From positions 62,001 to 126,000 of the forward strand of contig PNKH01000002.1 in NCBI GenBank assembly GCA_013822345.1: DNA of 64,000 nucleotides, given 5' to 3'. Position numbers and translations under genes: made by a program. The stretch is from Isosphaera sp. Its GTDB lineage: Bacteria; Planctomycetota; Planctomycetia; Gemmatales; Gemmataceae. This document shows, piece by piece, positions 28,847 to 40,191 of the stretch. Under the pieces are notes generated by a model that did not search any database, was not told the DNA's origin, and saw only the letters and a program-made list of their open reading frames with translations. The first letter of the stretch is position 1, and every line of letters begins with the position of its first letter.

Positions 28847-29626
28847 ATGTCGCACCATGGATTCTCCCGGGCCGTCCTCCGGTCCGTACTCGCGCTCGCC
28901 GCCGTCACCACCCTGACCCCCGCCGCCGGGGCCGCGTTCACCGTTATGGTCAACGGGGTGATCGTCGCCACCGACCAGGGGGCCGGCGACCGGGACGCCG
29001 ACACCGGGGTGATCGAGTTCGTCGACACCGTCGGCAGCCACCAGATCCGGCTGACGGCGCTGATCGACCCGTCGCGGCCCGGGGTCACCCTGTCGGAACT
29101 CCAGGTCACCGCCGCCGGCGAGCCCGGCGACCCCGCCGGGGCGCTGCGGGTTTCGGTCACCGGGACGTTCGCCGGCGGCGGGTTCGACCCGGCCGGCGAC
29201 GGCCGGACCGGGCTGCGGAGCTCCGCCACCCGCAACCGGGTGGGCGGGTCCAACCCGGGCGGGTCGGTCGGGGCGTTCGCCGCCGCGACCGGGTCGGGGG
29301 GCCGGGGCGAAGGGGCCGTGCAGACCCCCACGGTCCTGCTCGACCGGCCGGTCGACGCGGACGAGGCCGCGGGCCTGTTCAGCCCGCCGGGCGGGGAGTT
29401 CGAACTGACCCAGACGGTGTTCGTCACCGGCCTGGTCGGCGGGGACGGGCTGACGGTCACGGCCGCCGCCGACGTGACCGGCCTGGTCGCGTCGAACGAC
29501 GACATCGTGCCGGTGGACCGGCTGGGCGAGGTGTTCAACAACCCGGCCCCGGCCGGGGCGGTACTGGTGCTGGCCGGGCTGCCGGTCCTCGCGGTGTTCC
29601 GCCGCCGCCTGCTCGGGAAGCGGTGA
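28847..29626 (+). CDS. Secreted protein with PEP-CTERM-like C-terminal anchor
   Basis: Signal peptide; C-terminus NPAPAGAVLVLAGLPVLAVFRRRLLGKR. Confidence 0.7.
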   Translation: MSHHGFSRAVLRSVLALAAVTTLTPAAGAAFTVMVNGVIVATDQGAGDRDADTGVIEFVDTVGSHQIRLTALIDPSRPGVTLSELQVTAAGEPGDPAGALRVSVTGTFAGGGFDPAGDGRTGLRSSATRNRVGGSNPGGSVGAFAAATGSGGRGEGAVQTPTVLLDRPVDADEAAGLFSPPGGEFELTQTVFVTGLVGGDGLTVTAAADVTGLVASNDDIVPVDRLGEVFNNPAPAGAVLVLAGLPVLAVFRRRLLGKR

Positions 29627-29822
29627 GGTCGGGAGGCCGGAACGTGTCGCCCACATGGGGACGGACGAACTCCCGTTGATGTTGCGTTGCGCGGTCCGAT
29701 TCCCACTCGGGGAGTTGGACTGCGCGACTTCCATTTCAGGAACCGGTTGTGGGTCGGGCTGAACTCCGGCCGGCGCACAACCGACTGCCTGGTTGGTGGC
29801 GGGAACACGGAGCACCGGCTAC

Positions 29823-30887
29823 TTACACGATCCCGTGGTGGCCGAGGTATCGCTCGGCGTCGAGGGCGGCCATGCACCCGGTCCCGGCGGCCGACACCGC
29901 CTGCTTGTAGTAGTCGTCGGCCACGTCCCCGGCGGCGAACACCCCTTCGACGCTGGTGTACGTCCGCCCGAGCGTCGTCCACCGGATGTACCCGGTCGGG
30001 TGGAGCTCCACCTGGCCGCCGAGGAACCCGGTGTTCGGGGTGTGGCCGATCGCCAGGAACAGCCCGGCGGCCGGCAGTTCGGCCTTCTCCCCGGACTTGT
30101 TGTTCTTGACCCGCACCCCGGTCACCCCCTTCTTCTCGTCCCCGAGCACCTCGTCCACCTCGGTGTGCCACAGGATCTCGATCTTCGGGTTGCCCCGGGC
30201 CCGGTCCTGCATGACCTTGCTCGCCCGCAGGGCGTCCCGGCGGACCAGCAGGTGGACCTTGCTCCCGAACTTGGTCAGGTAGCTCGCCTCCTCGACCGCC
30301 GAGTCCCCGCCGCCGACGGTCACGATCGGCTGGTTCCGGAACCGTGGCAGGGCCCCGTCGCAGACGGCGCACGCCGAGACCCCGCGGTTCTTGTACCGGT
30401 CCTCGCTCGGCAGCCCGAGGTAGTTGGCGCGGGCGCCGGTGGCGACGACCAGGGCGTGGGCCTCGACCGCCTGGCCGTCGTGGGTCGTCACCCCGAACGG
30501 CCGCCGCGACAGGTCGACCTCGACCACGTCCTTCGACTCGACCCGGGTGCCGGCGTTGACCGCCTGCCGGCGGCACAGGGCCATGAGCTCGGGGCCGTTG
30601 ATCCCGTGGGTCGGCTGCGGCTTGTCGGCCGACACCCAGTACGGCCAGTCGGACTCGTCGAGGGCGGTCTTGAGGTACGCCCGGGTGTCGCCGGCCGGCC
30701 AGCTCGGGAAGTTCTCGACCTCGGTGGTGAGGGCGAGTTGGCCGAGCGGGAGGGTGCCGTTCTCCTGGTTCTTGCGGTTCGTCGGGTCGCCCTGGAAGAC
30801 GAGCGGGCGGAGGTTCGCCCGGGCGGCGTAGATGGCGGCCGTCCAGGCGGCCGGCCCGGACCCGATGATGACGACGTTCTCGGGCAT
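29823..30887 (-). CDS. trxB: Thioredoxin-disulfide reductase
   Basis: [100 protein letters not shown]. Confidence 0.95.
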   Translation of the reverse strand: MPENVVIIGSGPAAWTAAIYAARANLRPLVFQGDPTNRKNQENGTLPLGQLALTTEVENFPSWPAGDTRAYLKTALDESDWPYWVSADKPQPTHGINGPELMALCRRQAVNAGTRVESKDVVEVDLSRRPFGVTTHDGQAVEAHALVVATGARANYLGLPSEDRYKNRGVSACAVCDGALPRFRNQPIVTVGGGDSAVEEASYLTKFGSKVHLLVRRDALRASKVMQDRARGNPKIEILWHTEVDEVLGDEKKGVTGVRVKNNKSGEKAELPAAGLFLAIGHTPNTGFLGGQVELHPTGYIRWTTLGRTYTSVEGVFAAGDVADDYYKQAVSAAGTGCMAALDAERYLGHHGIV

Positions 30888-31055
30888 GGCGGCACCGGGA
30901 GTCAGGAGTCGGGAGTCGGTGGTCAGTCGGCGGGCGAGATGTCGCTCCGCCGGACCGCCTCGGTATTCTAGATGGAACCCGGGCGCTGTCCGGTCGGTCG
31001 GACCTTCGCGTCCCATCGGCGGCCGCTGACTCCTGACCCCTGACTCCCGACCCCT

Positions 31056-32342
31056 ATGCCGGAACGGCTGACCCACTTCCGCGAGATCCTGCGGTACGTG
31101 CCCGGGTTCCGGGACCGGGTGTTCGTCATCGCCCTCGACGGGGCGGTGGTGGAGGACGACAACTTCCCGAACCTGATGCTCGACATCGCGCTGTTGCGGA
31201 GCCTGAGCATCCGGGTGGTGCTGGTGCACGGGGCGGCGCACCAGGTGCGGCGGTTCGCCGCGCTGGTCGGGATGACCCCGTCGGACCTGGACGGGACGGG
31301 GGTGACGGACAAGGAGACGCTGCAGGTGGCGCTGACGGCGGCGACCCGGGTGACGCACGAGATCCTGGAGGGGCTGAGCGCCAACGACCTGCGGGCGGCG
31401 TGCCCGAACGCGGTGGTGGCGCACCCGGCCGGGGTGCTCGGCGGGGTCGACCACCTGTTCACCGGGAAGGTCGACCGGGTGGACACCGGGCTGCTGCAGA
31501 CGCTGCTGGAGCACGACGTGGTGCCGGTGGTGCCGCCGGTCGGGATCGACGGGACGGGGGCGTCGTTCCGGCTGAACTCGGACGCGGTGGCGGTGGAGGT
31601 GGCGAAGGGGCTGCGGGCGGTGAAGCTGGTGTACCTGAACACCGAGGGCGGGGTGCGCGGGCCGGGCGGGGTGGTGCGGCAGTTGACCGTCGAGGAGGCG
31701 GACGCGTACCTGCGGCGGCACCGGGCGGACCTGACGCCGGAGGCGGTGACGAAGCTGGCGCACGCGGTGCGGGCCTGTAAGGAGGGGGTGGAGCGGGTCC
31801 ACATCATCGACGGGCGGGAGGAGGAGGGGCTGCTGGGGGAGGTGTTCTCGAACGAGGGGATCGGCACCCTGGTGTACGCCAACGAGTACCAGGCGATCCG
31901 GCCGGCGCAGCGGAAGGACGTGCGGGTGCTGTTCACCCTGATCCGTCAGGGGGTGCAGAACGACGAGCTGGTGCGGCGGAAGCGGGCGGACCTGGAGAAG
32001 GTGATCGGGGACTACTTCGTGTTCGAGGTGGACCGGAACCCGGTGGCGTGCGCGGCGCTGCACGTGTACGCGGCGGAGGGGATGGGGGAGGTGGCGTCGG
32101 TGTACGTGGACGGGCGGTACGAGAACCAGGGGATCGGGGGGAAGCTGATCCAGTACGCGGAGGCGGTGGCGCGGGGGAAGGGGCTGCGGACGCTGTTCTG
32201 CCTGTCGACGCAGGCGGCGAACTGGTTCGTGCAGAAGGGCGGGTTCCGGCTGGGGACGCCGGACGACCTGCCGGCGGCCCGGCGGGAGCGGTACGAGCAG
32301 AGCGGCCGGCGGTCGAAGGTGCTGGTGAAGAGCCTCGGGTAG
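31056..32342 (+). CDS. argA: Amino-acid N-acetyltransferase (N-acetylglutamate synthase, ArgA-like: kinase-like plus GNAT domains)
   Basis: [54 protein letters not shown]-terminal [44 protein letters not shown]. Confidence 0.9.
   Translation: MPERLTHFREILRYVPGFRDRVFVIALDGAVVEDDNFPNLMLDIALLRSLSIRVVLVHGAAHQVRRFAALVGMTPSDLDGTGVTDKETLQVALTAATRVTHEILEGLSANDLRAACPNAVVAHPAGVLGGVDHLFTGKVDRVDTGLLQTLLEHDVVPVVPPVGIDGTGASFRLNSDAVAVEVAKGLRAVKLVYLNTEGGVRGPGGVVRQLTVEEADAYLRRHRADLTPEAVTKLAHAVRACKEGVERVHIIDGREEEGLLGEVFSNEGIGTLVYANEYQAIRPAQRKDVRVLFTLIRQGVQNDELVRRKRADLEKVIGDYFVFEVDRNPVACAALHVYAAEGMGEVASVYVDGRYENQGIGGKLIQYAEAVARGKGLRTLFCLSTQAANWFVQKGGFRLGTPDDLPAARRERYEQSGRRSKVLVKSLG
32274..32331 (+). repeat. 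Upstream copy of direct repeat (argA 3' end)
   Basis: cggcccggcgggagcggtacgagcagagcggccggcggtcgaaggtgctggtgaag; matched at 32797-32853. Confidence 0.9.
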
Positions 32343-32396
32343 CGGCCCGGCCGCGGGGGTATGAACGTTGGTGGTCCGACCCAGTGGAGGTCCGTC

Positions 32397-32795
32397 ATGA
32401 CCGTGGCCGCGGCGCGGGACGCCCGATCGAGTTCGCTCCGTCCGGGTCTCCCGGCGTCGTTCAAGCGGGAGGGGACGGTGTACGCGATCGCCTTCGACAT
32501 GGACATCGAGCAGCTCCGGGTGCATTACGGCGACCCGTACAACAACGCGTACCTGGAGGTCCGGCGGGTGCTGGAGCGGCACGGGTTCGCGTGGCAGCAG
32601 GGGAGCGTGTACTTCGGCGGGCCGGCGGTGACGGCCGCGACGGTGATGGTGGCGGTGATCGACCTGTCGACGCAGCTGCCGTGGTTCGCGGCAGCCGTCC
32701 GGGACATCCGGATGCTGCGGATCGAGGAACTGAACGACCTGATGCCGGTGGTCCAGCGGGTGGCCGGCATGACGGCCGTAGAGCCGGAGGCGTGA
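32397..32795 (+). CDS. vapD: VapD family protein (Cas2-like fold RNase family)
   Basis: [47 protein letters not shown]...[33 protein letters not shown]. Confidence 0.9.
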   Translation: MTVAAARDARSSSLRPGLPASFKREGTVYAIAFDMDIEQLRVHYGDPYNNAYLEVRRVLERHGFAWQQGSVYFGGPAVTAATVMVAVIDLSTQLPWFAAAVRDIRMLRIEELNDLMPVVQRVAGMTAVEPEA

Positions 32796-32796
32796 C

Positions 32797-32853
32797 CGGC
32801 CCGTCAGGAGCGGTACGAGCGGAGCGGCCGGCGGTCGAAGGTGCTGGTGAAGG
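32797..32853 (+). repeat. Downstream direct-repeat copy of the argA 3' end (argA C-terminus remnant)
   Basis: Encodes [18 protein letters not shown](ALQ*) versus [18 protein letters not shown](SLG*) in argA. Confidence 0.9.
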
Positions 32854-32871
32854 CGCTGCAGTGACGGCAGC

Positions 32872-33504
32872 CTACGGGGCGACGGCCGGGCCGATCTTGA
32901 CTTCACGCGGCATCGGGGCGATCCGGGCCCAGTAGGCGTTCTGCTGCTCGTGGTAGGGGGTGTAGCGCCTGTTCGCGATCACGTCCGGAACCGGCCGCCC
33001 CGGGTGTCTCGTTTTCCACACCTCGCGACTATCTCTGAGGTCTTCCGCCTCCTTCGGTAGCGGCGGGACCAGCCCATCAGGTCGCCTCCAGATGCGTATG
33101 TGGTCGCAGATATCGGCCCCGTTCAGGCGAGCGTAGCCGATCGCGATGGAATCCCCGACCTTGACATCGGTCAGGCGGTACATGTACTCCGGCATGACCG
33201 AGTACGTGTACCTAGCGCCAGGTTGTCGCCGTGGTTCAACAGGTACTTTGCCGGCCGCCAGCGTCTCCGACACCCCGAATGTCCACGGCGCGTCCTTTGG
33301 GCGGTTGATCGACTGGAGCGTGATCGAGTCCTTGGTCACCTTCGTGACGATACCAGCGTAGTCGTTGTTCACGCTGCCTTCCTTCGGCTCCAGCGGAGGA
33401 ACGTCCGCCGCCCCCTGACCTCGGGGGATGCCCGCCGCCACCGGCGAGACGATACCCGACGCCAGCAGCGAAACCAGCGTTAAGGACCAGATCGTCCGTG
33501 GCAT
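32872..33504 (-). CDS. Secreted hypothetical protein
   Basis: Signal peptide [24 protein letters not shown]; complete ORF. Confidence 0.65.
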   Translation of the reverse strand: MPRTIWSLTLVSLLASGIVSPVAAGIPRGQGAADVPPLEPKEGSVNNDYAGIVTKVTKDSITLQSINRPKDAPWTFGVSETLAAGKVPVEPRRQPGARYTYSVMPEYMYRLTDVKVGDSIAIGYARLNGADICDHIRIWRRPDGLVPPLPKEAEDLRDSREVWKTRHPGRPVPDVIANRRYTPYHEQQNAYWARIAPMPREVKIGPAVAP

Positions 33505-33556
33505 CGGGCTCTCCGCTTGTGGCACGGAGGTATAGCACGGGATCGCACCGGCGGCC

Positions 33557-34982
33557 TCACCTCGCGATCAACTCCCACCAAATCGGCGGTGCGCCCGCGG
33601 CATCGATCTGTAGCCTCCAGATGCCGGGGTCATCGACAGATGGTGCCGAGGCGTCTACGAACCCGCCCCCGGCCCGGAGCACCTTCCACCTATCGCCCGA
33701 GGTCGGGAAGGACGATGTACCGTAGTCGGTGTCCAGGTAGATCGGGGCGATGGTGCCCCCGTCGATCTCGAACGTGCCCCCGTCGATCGTCCGCCAGACA
33801 TCATTCGCAACACCACCGGAATAGACGAACGGGTGGAAAGTACCACCGTTCCACCACACATCGCCCGACACGAGGAGTTCACCGAAATTCACATGCACCG
33901 CCTGCCCGTAGTTGACGTAGATGTGGCCACGGTCGATCTGAAGAGTGCCGGTCCTGATGGTGGCACTGCCGGCCACATCGGGCACCCAGACGGTGGCCAG
34001 GATACCGTTGTCGATCACGATCTTCTGATCCTGAGGTGTGATGAGTTCGGCGTCTCCCTGAAGGTAGGTGGCCGAACTCGCACCGCCCTGCGTGTAGGCA
34101 GGAATGGCCTCTGGGTCGCCCCCGCTGACTTCGAAGATAGCATTCGCCATGATCGTAAGCGTTCCGGCGTTCGTGATCGTGCCCCGCACTCTGAGGTGGC
34201 TACCAGACTCCATCGTCCACGACGTGCCTGGGTGAATCTCTCCTTGGAGGAACTGCGACACGCTGAGGATCGCCTCCCAGAGTGGTCCAGTGACCACAGT
34301 AAAACTCGCTTCGTCTGTCGTGCTGATCCTGAGCCCCTCGTTGGTGGCATCGATAGTTCCAGCGTTCATCGTCGCAGCAGCACCGTTCGCGAAGGCGAGA
34401 TGGCTGCCCAGACTCACCTTACCCCTATCTGTCGGGGCGATCAGGGCCGTCGCGCCACTGCCGGTAACCGTGACGGTCGAGACGTTGCTCGTGCTGTTCA
34501 GCGTACCGCCGGTCCAGGTGAACTGGTTGGTGACGGTGATGTTAGAGGTGCCGCCGGACACGGCCGGTTGGTCGATGGTCGCCGCAGCGCTCGCCAACAC
34601 CAGGGTGCCGACGGACACGCTGGTGTTGAGCGTCACCCGGCCGGAGTATCCGCCGATGACTCGAACCGCGTTGATGGAGAAGGCCGACGGGGAGTTCAGT
34701 ACGGGGTCGTTGACGCTCGAGACGGCCCCGTCGAAGTACAACTCGTCCGCGGGTGACGGGCCGGTGGACGGCGGCGTGGTCGTCCCCCGCAGATACCAGT
34801 TGCCCGCGATGAAGACGTTGTCGCTGATGGCCCCGGTCCAGGTCAGGGCGGCCAGCACCTCCCTGCCTTCCAGCGCCTCCATCCCGAGGCGCACCCGCGC
34901 CGGGCGGCAGGAGACCCGGGAGAAACGATCAAAGGGGGGGGGCGAACTTCCGGAGCAGGCGGGAGAGGGCGTCACCGAACAT
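33557..34982 (-). pseudogene. Planctomycete secreted repeat protein, apparently frameshifted at a C9 tract near the N-terminus
   Basis: N-terminal export-type sequence MFGDALSRLLRKFAPP (34982) is in one frame; PFDRFSRVSCRPARVRLGMEALEGREVLAALTWTG... continues in the next frame across a 9-nt G/C run (34934-34942). The ORF track calls 33557..35101 from another start. Confidence 0.65.
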
Positions 34983-35260
34983 CGCAGCCTCCGGGGCGTC
35001 GGCGGGTCTGATCCGCGGTGCGGGGCGTGAACTGCGTTGACACTGTAACCGACCCCGCCCGAAAGTGTCAAGCAAATAATCGCAAGTCCCGCCGCCCACA
35101 CGACCTGTCATTCCCCGGTCCCGGCACGCGTTCTTCCGCATGCGCCGGTTCTCCGGCCGATCCGCCCGCCGCTTCTCCCCCACCCCACTTGCCCCCGTCG
35201 CGGCCGTCGGATCGGCCCGCCGATATACGGGTGACCCTCGTCCACCCGGCGGGACCACCC

Positions 35261-35587
35261 ATGGCGACGTTCTACCTCCTGCCGCCGCGCCACTCCCTCG
35301 ACCAGGCCGTCGGCGACCTCCTCGCCCGCCTCCTCCCCGGACTGCCGCTCCCGGCCGACGCCTGGGACCTCGTCGCCGACCGCGTTGCCGCCGCCGCCGG
35401 GTGGCCGGCCGACACCTTCCTCGTCCCCCGCGACGACTTGCCGGACGGCGAACCGGTCGGCGACGCCCTCGCCGCCGCGTTCGGGGCCGAACCCGGGGAC
35501 CGCATCGTCGAGGTGAGTGCGGCCAGGTCCGCCCGGGCGTGGGTACTCGCCCCGGCCGACGTGTCCGAGCCGGCCGCGGCGCGATAA
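35261..35587 (+). CDS. Small hypothetical protein
   Basis: ATG at 35261, 108 aa, complete ORF. Confidence 0.6.
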   Translation: MATFYLLPPRHSLDQAVGDLLARLLPGLPLPADAWDLVADRVAAAAGWPADTFLVPRDDLPDGEPVGDALAAAFGAEPGDRIVEVSAARSARAWVLAPADVSEPAAAR

Positions 35588-35668
35588 GATACACCCATCA
35601 CGGCCCTCCCCGACCGTGTGCCCCCGCCCGACGCGGGGGCCACGGCGTTTTCATTCCCGCCGGTCACC

Positions 35669-36187
35669 ATGCCGACACCCGCCGCCCCCGACGACGACTG
35701 GGCCAAGTTCGCCGAGGAACTCGAACTCGACCCCCGGCCCGCACCGGCCCGCGACGAGGCCCCGGCCGACGAGCCCGCCCGCCCCGACGCCGACGAGCCC
35801 GACGGCGACGAGGCCGACGAGGCCGACGGCGAGTCCGCGGCCGACGACGGGGCGGGCGGGGACGGCCCGCCCGGCACCGGCCGGAAGCGCCGCCGCCGCC
35901 GCCGGCGGAAGAAGAAGAACGGGGCCGGTCCGATCGGCGACGCCCCGGCCGCCGGGCCGGAGGACGAGTCGGCCGAGCCCGACGCCACCCCCGAGGCCGG
36001 GGCCGCGGCCGAGCCCGCCGAAGAGGAGTTCGCGGACCAGGCGGACGAGGACGACGGCCCGGCCCCCGACCCGGAGCTGGCGGCCGCCGAGGACGCCGGC
36101 GGGGCCGCCCTCCGCGACCTGATCGCGAAGTGGGACGTGCCGTCCTGGGACGAGATCGTCGCCGGCCTCCACCGGCCGGACCGCTGA
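35669..36187 (+). CDS. Low-complexity charged protein (acidic blocks around an R/K-rich core)
   Basis: GRKRRRRRRRKKKNG flanked by D/E/A/P-rich sequence; C-terminal LIAKWDVPSWDEIV. Confidence 0.65.
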   Translation: MPTPAAPDDDWAKFAEELELDPRPAPARDEAPADEPARPDADEPDGDEADEADGESAADDGAGGDGPPGTGRKRRRRRRRKKKNGAGPIGDAPAAGPEDESAEPDATPEAGAAAEPAEEEFADQADEDDGPAPDPELAAAEDAGGAALRDLIAKWDVPSWDEIVAGLHRPDR

Positions 36188-36217
36188 CCGGCTTCCTTCC
36201 CCCAGAAGGGCACTCCC

Positions 36218-36670
36218 GTGGCGGACGCGGTGATCGACGTGGTCGGGATGGACGAGTTGCCGCTGATCGTCGAGATGTACAACCAGATCTTCCGCCCGAC
36301 CCGGGCGGAGGAGTCGTTCCGCCGCCGGTACCTCGGGCGGCACAACGTGCTCCAGATGGTCGCCCGGGTGAAGGACAAGCCGGCCGGGTTCTTCCTCGGG
36401 TTCGAGCTGAAGCCGGACACGTTCTTCGCCTGGTTCTACGGCGTCGTCCCCGACTTCCGGCGGATGGGGATCGGGTCGCAGCTGATGGAGGCGGCCCAGA
36501 GCTGGGCGCAGCAGCAGGGGTACGACGCGTTCCGGCTGGAGTGCCACAACAGCCACCGGCCGATGATGCACCTGGCGATCGAGCTCGGGTACGACGTGAT
36601 CGGGCTGCGGTGGGACGCGGACCGCGGGGACAACCTCGTGATGTTCGAGAAGGGCCTGGCCGGGCGGTGA
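36218..36670 (+). CDS. GNAT family N-acetyltransferase
   Basis: GVVPDFRRMGIGSQLMEAAQSWAQQQGYDAFRLECHNSHRPMMHLAIELGYDVIGLRWD. Confidence 0.85.
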   Translation: MADAVIDVVGMDELPLIVEMYNQIFRPTRAEESFRRRYLGRHNVLQMVARVKDKPAGFFLGFELKPDTFFAWFYGVVPDFRRMGIGSQLMEAAQSWAQQQGYDAFRLECHNSHRPMMHLAIELGYDVIGLRWDADRGDNLVMFEKGLAGR

Positions 36671-36692
36671 CCGGGCCCGGGGAGTTTTCGTA

Positions 36693-36795
36693 GTAGGGTG
36701 GGCCGAGTCTTCGAGTCCCACCTCTTCCGGAGTCGGGCGGTTCGGGTCTCACCACGAAGCAAGGAGGTGGGACTCGAAGACTCGGCCCACCCTAC
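36693..36795. repeat. Perfect 31-bp inverted repeat (family C), 41-nt loop
   Basis: 36693-36723 vs 36765-36795, between convergent genes. Confidence 0.95.
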
Positions 36796-36798
36796 GAG

Positions 36799-37380
<582 letters not shown>

Positions 37381-37390
37381 GGGCCCGCGG

Positions 37391-38662
37391 TCACTTCGGG
37401 TCGCCGAACGTGTACTCCCTCCAGTCTACGCCGTACCGCGGCCCGCGGCTCAGGTGGGCCACCCGGGCGGCGCAGTCGAACACCATCAGGTCGATGGTCG
37501 GCCGGCCGACCGACACCCCGCACCCCGGGTCCGCGAACAGGGTCCGGAGCCGCGCCGCGTCCACCTTCCCGGCCGCGGCCGCGAGGTGGTCGTCGGTGAC
37601 CCGGCAGCGCGGGTGGCGCGGGACCGGCGAGCCGGCGGGCGTGTCGGTCAGGGCGCGGGTGCCGAAGTCGATGCGGACGAGCCGGCCCTTCGCCCACTCG
37701 GCGCGGACCCGCTTCGGCGACCCCTCGACCGACAGGAGCCGGCCGGTCGCGTCGCCCAGGACGAAGGTGAACCACCCGGCGTGCCGGTCCCGGGCGACCT
37801 CCTCCGCCACCGCGTCCAGGCTCTCCTGGTAGAGCAGGTGGGCGATCAGGGCGTAGCTCGGGACCCCGACCCGGACCCCCCCGGTCGGCTTGCCCCCGGT
37901 CGGCTTGTAGTACTCGAACCCGGCGCTGGTCCAGCACAGGGCGACCCCGGCCGAGTTCAGCCCGGCCCCGGCCCACAGCCCCGGGAACCCGTAGGCCAGC
38001 ACGTCCGGCCCCGACCCGGTCCGCCACTCCACCACCGACGACAACCCGGCGACCGTCTCCATCCAGTCCCAGGTCTGGCCGACCAGCGTCTGCCTCCCGG
38101 CGGCGTCCGGCGGGCCGACCCCGACGGCCGTGCAGTGCGGGACCTTCGGCAGCACCTCGCCGCGGGACAGCTCCTCGTGCAGGGTGACGAGGACGACCTC
38201 CTCGAAGGTCAGCCCGCTCCCCTCGGCCACCCCGCCCAGCTCCTCGTGGACGACCGGGCAGGCCTCGGCCACCACCTTCCCGCACGCCCCGGCGTACCGC
38301 AGCATCTCGGCCTTCGACACCGACTTGTTGGCGACCGCGTAGATCTCCCGGTCGAGGAACCGGGCGATGCCGTCCTTGAACAGCTTGCCGTAGGCCGCGC
38401 CCCGCTCCCGCGGCCGCCCGGCGATGACCCGCTTCGGCCCGAACGGCTCCGCCCGCATCACCGGCGGCGGGGCGACCGGGGGGGGCGCCGGCCTCGGGGC
38501 CGGGGCGACCGGGAGGGGTTCGGCGGCGCGGGCCGAGGCCGGGGCGGCGGCGCAGGCCGCCCCGGCGGCGACCCGGCGGAGGAAGGTTCGGCGGGACGGG
38601 GTGGGTGACACGGGTCGGCTCCGGGGTCGGGTCGCGTCCGCGGGGTCGGGCCGCCCCCGCAC
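37391..38662 (-). CDS. C45-family autoproteolytic acyltransferase/hydrolase with Tat-like signal
   Basis: [59 protein letters not shown]. Confidence 0.8.
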   Translation of the reverse strand: MRGRPDPADATRPRSRPVSPTPSRRTFLRRVAAGAACAAAPASARAAEPLPVAPAPRPAPPPVAPPPVMRAEPFGPKRVIAGRPRERGAAYGKLFKDGIARFLDREIYAVANKSVSKAEMLRYAGACGKVVAEACPVVHEELGGVAEGSGLTFEEVVLVTLHEELSRGEVLPKVPHCTAVGVGPPDAAGRQTLVGQTWDWMETVAGLSSVVEWRTGSGPDVLAYGFPGLWAGAGLNSAGVALCWTSAGFEYYKPTGGKPTGGVRVGVPSYALIAHLLYQESLDAVAEEVARDRHAGWFTFVLGDATGRLLSVEGSPKRVRAEWAKGRLVRIDFGTRALTDTPAGSPVPRHPRCRVTDDHLAAAAGKVDAARLRTLFADPGCGVSVGRPTIDLMVFDCAARVAHLSRGPRYGVDWREYTFGDPK

Positions 38663-38699
38663 CCGATCATAGCACGGCCCGGCCGCCCGGGCGGGGTGG

Positions 38700-38987
38700 T
38701 CATCCCTGTCGGCCCGGGAGTTTCTGGGCGCTGTTGGCCGTCGGGTCGTACTTCCCCTTCGCCTCCTCCGCCGGCACCACCTCCAGGTACTCGGCCGACG
38801 CCGGCAGGTCGTACCAGGCCCCGTCCGCGAAGTCGACCAGCGCCTTCCCGTTGTAGTTCACCGTCACCACCCGCCCGACCTTCCCGGCGAACCGCCCGTA
38901 CCGGGCGTGCCCCGGCCGCACCCGGACGAACACGTCCGTCCAGGTCCGCTTCAACTCTTCGGCCTCGGCGAACGTGGGGAATTGCAT
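38700..38987 (-). CDS. Small hypothetical protein
   Basis: 95-aa complete ORF, FVRVRPGHARYGRFAGKVGRVVTVNYNGKALVDFADGAWYDLP. Confidence 0.65.
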   Translation of the reverse strand: MQFPTFAEAEELKRTWTDVFVRVRPGHARYGRFAGKVGRVVTVNYNGKALVDFADGAWYDLPASAEYLEVVPAEEAKGKYDPTANSAQKLPGRQG

Positions 38988-39007
38988 CGGCGATCCCGTG
39001 TGGTGTC

Positions 39008-39112
39008 GGGTGCCGTCGAGCCGGGCGCTTCGCCCGGCGACGACGCACCACTCGACCTCACCCGCGCCCCGGTGCGTCGTCGGGTCGCGAAGCGCGACCC
39101 CCGACCGCACCC
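39008..39112. repeat. Imperfect inverted repeat with a nested hairpin in each arm
   Basis: gggtgccgtcgagccgggcgcttcgcccggcgacgacgcacc / ggtgcgtcgtcgggtcgcgaagcgcgacccccgaccgcaccc. Confidence 0.8.
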
Positions 39113-39123
39113 TACGAAACCGG

Positions 39124-40107
39124 TCAACCCCGGAACGGCTTCGCCGGCGGGTCCAGGTCGACCGCCTTCACGAACCGGCAGGCGTCCGCCGCCCCGGACT
39201 CCCGGTCCATCCCCGGGTCGTGCCAGTCCACCGACAGCGGGCCGTCGTACCCGACCTCGTTCAGCGCCCGCACCACCGCCGCCCAGTCCACCCCGCCGTG
39301 GCCCGGCGACCGGAACTGCCACCCGGCCCGCACGTCCCCGCTCGGCCAGTACCCGGCCAGCACCCCGGCCCGGCCGTTCAGCGTCAACTGCGCGTCCTTG
39401 GCGTGGACGTGGAAGATCCGGTCCGGGAACCGCCGCAGGAACTCGACCGGGTCCACCCCCTGCCAGTGGAGGTGGCTCGGGTCGAACGTCCACCCGAACT
39501 CCTCCCGCCCGCCCAGCGCGTCCAGCACCACCTCGGCCGAGTGGAGGTCGAACGCCGCCTGGCCGGGGTGCACCTCGCAGGCGAACCGCACCCCGCAGTC
39601 CCGGGCCGCGTCCAGCAGCGGGTGCCACTGGGCCGCGAACCCCCGCAGGGCGTCCGCGATCACCCCCGGCTTCGGCGCCGGGTAGCCGGCCACGTACCCC
39701 CAGACCGGCGACCCGGTGAACCCGCTCACCACCCCGGCCCCGAGCCGCTCGGCCAGCCGGAACGTCGCCACCATCTCCTCGGCCGCCCGCTGCCGCACCC
39801 CGGCCGGGTCGCCGTCGCCCCACACGTAGTCCGGGACCAAGCCCTGGTGCCGGGCGTCGACCGGGTCGGACACCGCCTGGCCGACCTTGTGGTTGGCGAC
39901 CACCGGGGCGGACAGGTCGTGCCGGGCGAGGAGGTCGAGCCGGGCCGGGCCGTAGGCGTCGTCGGACAGCCCGCGCTGCACCTCCAGGTGGTCGCCCCAG
40001 CAGCACAGTTCGAACCCCCCGTACCCCCACCCGGCGGCTTTCGGGGCGAGCACCTCCAGCGGCAGGTCGGCCCACGGGCCGGTGAACAGCAGCACGGGGC
40101 GGGGCAT
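39124..40107 (-). CDS. Sugar phosphate isomerase/epimerase (xylose isomerase-like TIM barrel)
   Basis: [68 protein letters not shown]; start placed at 40107 rather than 40224. Confidence 0.88.
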   Translation of the reverse strand: MPRPVLLFTGPWADLPLEVLAPKAAGWGYGGFELCCWGDHLEVQRGLSDDAYGPARLDLLARHDLSAPVVANHKVGQAVSDPVDARHQGLVPDYVWGDGDPAGVRQRAAEEMVATFRLAERLGAGVVSGFTGSPVWGYVAGYPAPKPGVIADALRGFAAQWHPLLDAARDCGVRFACEVHPGQAAFDLHSAEVVLDALGGREEFGWTFDPSHLHWQGVDPVEFLRRFPDRIFHVHAKDAQLTLNGRAGVLAGYWPSGDVRAGWQFRSPGHGGVDWAAVVRALNEVGYDGPLSVDWHDPGMDRESGAADACRFVKAVDLDPPAKPFRG

Positions 40108-40127
40108 GGGACCGGTGCTCCCGAGTT

Positions 40128-40191
40128 CGGCCGCGACGCGGAGTCCTCGGAGCGGGTGGGCGTCCGCCGCAAGCGGCGGACGCCCACCCGC
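40128..40191. repeat. Chimeric repeat: family A left arm (gccgcgacgcggagtcctcggagcgg) fused to a separate 19-bp hairpin
   Basis: 40152-40170 vs 40173-40191 perfect; family A match immediately 5'. Confidence 0.8.

Noticed and set aside
32361-32795. vapD as a CRISPR-associated cas2
   Set aside because: Sequence matches VapD motifs ([24 protein letters not shown]); no cas genes or CRISPR repeat-spacer array in the window.
29823-32906. 1027-aa minus-strand ORF containing the TrxB sequence
   Set aside because: TrxB starts at 30887; the upstream extension is antisense to argA and vapD.
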